Positions 5,260 to 6,344 of a DNA stretch of 6,344 nucleotides are shown here, one piece after another. Numbering within the stretch: position 1 is the first letter of the stretch; each line of letters begins with the position of its first letter. The position numbers were made by a program, and so were the translations under genes. Source of the DNA: SYOC01 sp035575235 (GTDB lineage Bacteria > Desulfobacterota > Binatia > Bin18); contig DATLYA010000396.1 of the NCBI GenBank assembly GCA_035575235.1, positions 1 through 6,344 on the forward strand. The letters are read 5' to 3'. The notes under the pieces were generated by a model. It was given only the letters and a program-made list of their open reading frames with translations, did no database searches and had not been told where the DNA came from.

Positions 5260-5754
5260 TTACGTCGTCTTGCCGTACTTCTCTTTCAGGCGTTTGACAA
5301 CGTGCGGCGGTACAAGGCCGTCAACATTGCCGTCGAGGCTGGCGATTTCTTTGATCAAGCGGGCGGCAGTATAAAAATGCGCGGCGCCAGTCATGAGAAA
5401 AATTGTCTCGATGTGCGGCTTCATGCGGCGGTTCATGAGCGCCATCTGGAATTCATAGTCGAAATCAGACACGGCGCGCAAACCGCGAATAATGATGTTG
5501 GCTTGTTTCTTTTCTACATAATCAACCAAGAGACCGTTGAAATGATCATACGCCACACGGTCCCCAACGTCTTTCAGCTCCTCTTGGAACATGTCGATAC
5601 GTTCTTGAGGAGAAAAGAGAAAGCTGTCTTTCTGGGGATTGAACACTACTGCCACCACGACTTCATCTACGATTTGCAAACTGCGTCGAATGATGTCAAT
5701 GTGTCCGTACGTGGGTGGATCAAACGATCCCGGATAGATCGCCCGCCGTTTCAC
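5260..5754 (-). CDS. coaD: Phosphopantetheine adenylyltransferase
   Basis: The 164-residue product is the normal length. It catalyses ATP + 4'-phosphopantetheine to dephospho-CoA + PPi, the penultimate step of coenzyme A synthesis, as a cytosolic hexamer in known cases. The nucleotidyltransferase signature is YPGSFDPPTYGHIDII (7-22) with H18 of the (T/H)XGH motif. K42 in FNPQK, RGLR (90-93) and DFDYEFQMALMNR (97-109) are also typical, as is the late segment LDGNVDGLVPP (140-150). One oddity: where most homologues have ISSS or SSR before the (V/I)KE motif, this protein reads YTAARLIKE (128-136), so the serines that help bind ATP phosphates are replaced. Translation starts at GTG 5754 with GAGGAGG four bases upstream; the ATG at 5767 is out of frame. 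It lies 14 nt after the rsmD stop and is surely in its operon. Confidence 0.97.
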   Translation of the reverse strand: MKRRAIYPGSFDPPTYGHIDIIRRSLQIVDEVVVAVVFNPQKDSFLFSPQERIDMFQEELKDVGDRVAYDHFNGLLVDYVEKKQANIIIRGLRAVSDFDYEFQMALMNRRMKPHIETIFLMTGAAHFYTAARLIKEIASLDGNVDGLVPPHVVKRLKEKYGKTT

Positions 5755-5758
5755 TCGG

Positions 5759-5765
5759 CCTCCTC
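5759..5765 (-). promoter_or_regulatory. Strong Shine-Dalgarno deciding the coaD GTG start
   Basis: GAGGAGG on the minus strand lies 4 nt before GTG 5754 and just after the rsmD stop codon. It is the best ribosome site in the window and fixes the non-ATG start of coaD. Confidence 0.8.
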
Positions 5766-5768
5766 ATT

Positions 5769-6323
5769 TTACTGCTGGTAAAAGGACACCCCGGTTGTGC
5801 CGTAACGGCGGCGGTCCGTCAAGACCAAGGGCGGATATGTTGCCGCGCCTTCCTCATGCAGACCATGCTCAACCACAACCCAAGCATGCGGCTCCAGGAT
5901 GCTACTCGCCGCAAGGAGACGCAAGGTTTTATCGATCCAGCCTTCTCCATAAGGGGGATCAAGAAACACGCCGCCGAAGCGGAGTCCTTGTTCTTCAGCG
6001 ATTTTGATCCCTTTGGCCGCGTAGGCGCGAATGATGCGGCCATGTGGGTGGAGGCCAGTAATTTTCAGATTTTCTTGAATTGTGCGTTGTGCGTCCGGAC
6101 TTGCGTCGACAAACACTGCAGAACGCGCGCCTCGGCTCAGGGCTTCGATGCCTAACGCTCCTGTCCCGGCAAAGAGATCAAGCACAGCGACGCCTTCAAG
6201 GGGGAAACGGCTTGTAAGGATATTAAAAATGGCTTCGCGAACTTGATCAGCGGTTGGGCGGGTTTTGTGCCCCTTGGGAACCTTTAGGTGTAAGCCGCCT
6301 GCAGAACCAGACACAATCCGCAT
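5769..6323 (-). CDS. rsmD: 16S rRNA (guanine(966)-N2)-methyltransferase
   Basis: The 184-residue product is full length for RsmD. It uses S-adenosylmethionine to methylate the exocyclic N2 of G966 in 16S rRNA during 30S assembly. Seen in order: the N-terminal family signature RIVSGSAGG (2-10), then TRPTADQVREAIFNIL (21-36), the SAM-binding motif LDLFAGTGALGIEAL (48-62), an acidic residue after the next strand (D73, in VFVDAS) for the ribose, the catalytic DPPY (122-125) typical of N2-guanine and N6-adenine methyltransferases, and the C-terminal RRYGTTGVSFY (172-182). ATG 6323 puts the conserved MRIVSG at the very start as in relatives. Only AGG about ten bases upstream resembles a ribosome site, and just 21 bases of the window remain beyond, so what precedes it cannot be judged. 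It leads the rsmD-coaD unit. Confidence 0.97.
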   Translation of the reverse strand: MRIVSGSAGGLHLKVPKGHKTRPTADQVREAIFNILTSRFPLEGVAVLDLFAGTGALGIEALSRGARSAVFVDASPDAQRTIQENLKITGLHPHGRIIRAYAAKGIKIAEEQGLRFGGVFLDPPYGEGWIDKTLRLLAASSILEPHAWVVVEHGLHEEGAATYPPLVLTDRRRYGTTGVSFYQQ

Positions 6324-6344
6324 GTCAGAAAGCCTGAATCGGGG

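Noticed and set aside
5302..5781. Plus-strand 159-residue open frame
   Set aside because: It is antisense to coaD, which is confirmed by its motifs; the frame is a mirror of coding bias.
5715..6155. Plus-strand 146-residue open frame
   Set aside because: It is antisense to rsmD and the start of coaD and has no recognisable domain.

Overview
The window is ordinary bacterial chromosome with mixed housekeeping and accessory genes. It carries no mobile element, CRISPR array, rRNA or tRNA that I can see. Eight protein genes are supported (one cut by the left edge, one a small weak call), along with one clearly broken gene. The proteins fit a Gram-negative, environmental, possibly uncultured lineage; the class Ibeta aspartate aminotransferase and the rsmD-coaD pair have a deltaproteobacterial or Tectomicrobia-like flavour. 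That is an impression from memory, and no taxon can be fixed without a search.

Left part (1-1986): all recognisable genes are on the minus strand. A TetR/AcrR regulator (1080-1691) is followed 8 nt later by a 50-residue unknown ORF (919-1071). Next comes a G/C-run-rich spacer with a terminator-like hairpin (845-870), then a CobW/YjiA-type G3E GTPase (804 down to 1, C-terminus off the edge). A 30-bp imperfect palindrome just upstream of tetR is a good candidate for its own operator. The stretch 1734-1986 has no confident gene, only an unassigned plus-strand open frame.

Middle part (1987-3974): a Gfo/Idh/MocA oxidoreductase (minus) and a Nudix hydrolase (plus) are divergent across a short spacer. 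Downstream of the Nudix gene is a decayed DUF429 (RNase H-like fold) gene. It keeps its N- and C-terminal signatures but has an in-frame TGA, has lost its middle, and changes frame at the junction.

Right part (3975-6344): a minus-strand housekeeping block runs rsmD, then coaD, then aspC. RsmD methylates 16S rRNA, CoaD makes dephospho-CoA, and AspC is a PLP aminotransferase. rsmD and coaD are 14 nt apart with a strong Shine-Dalgarno for coaD, so they are very likely co-transcribed. coaD and aspC are separated by 85 bp holding a 26-bp palindrome that looks like a dispersed REP-type element.

I did not find a convincing new multi-gene system. The best leads are the DUF429 pseudogene, the tetR operator with its small partner ORF, a CoaD lacking the usual serine motif, and three genes without a Shine-Dalgarno that have a TANNNT box 6-7 nt before the start codon, as leaderless mRNAs would.
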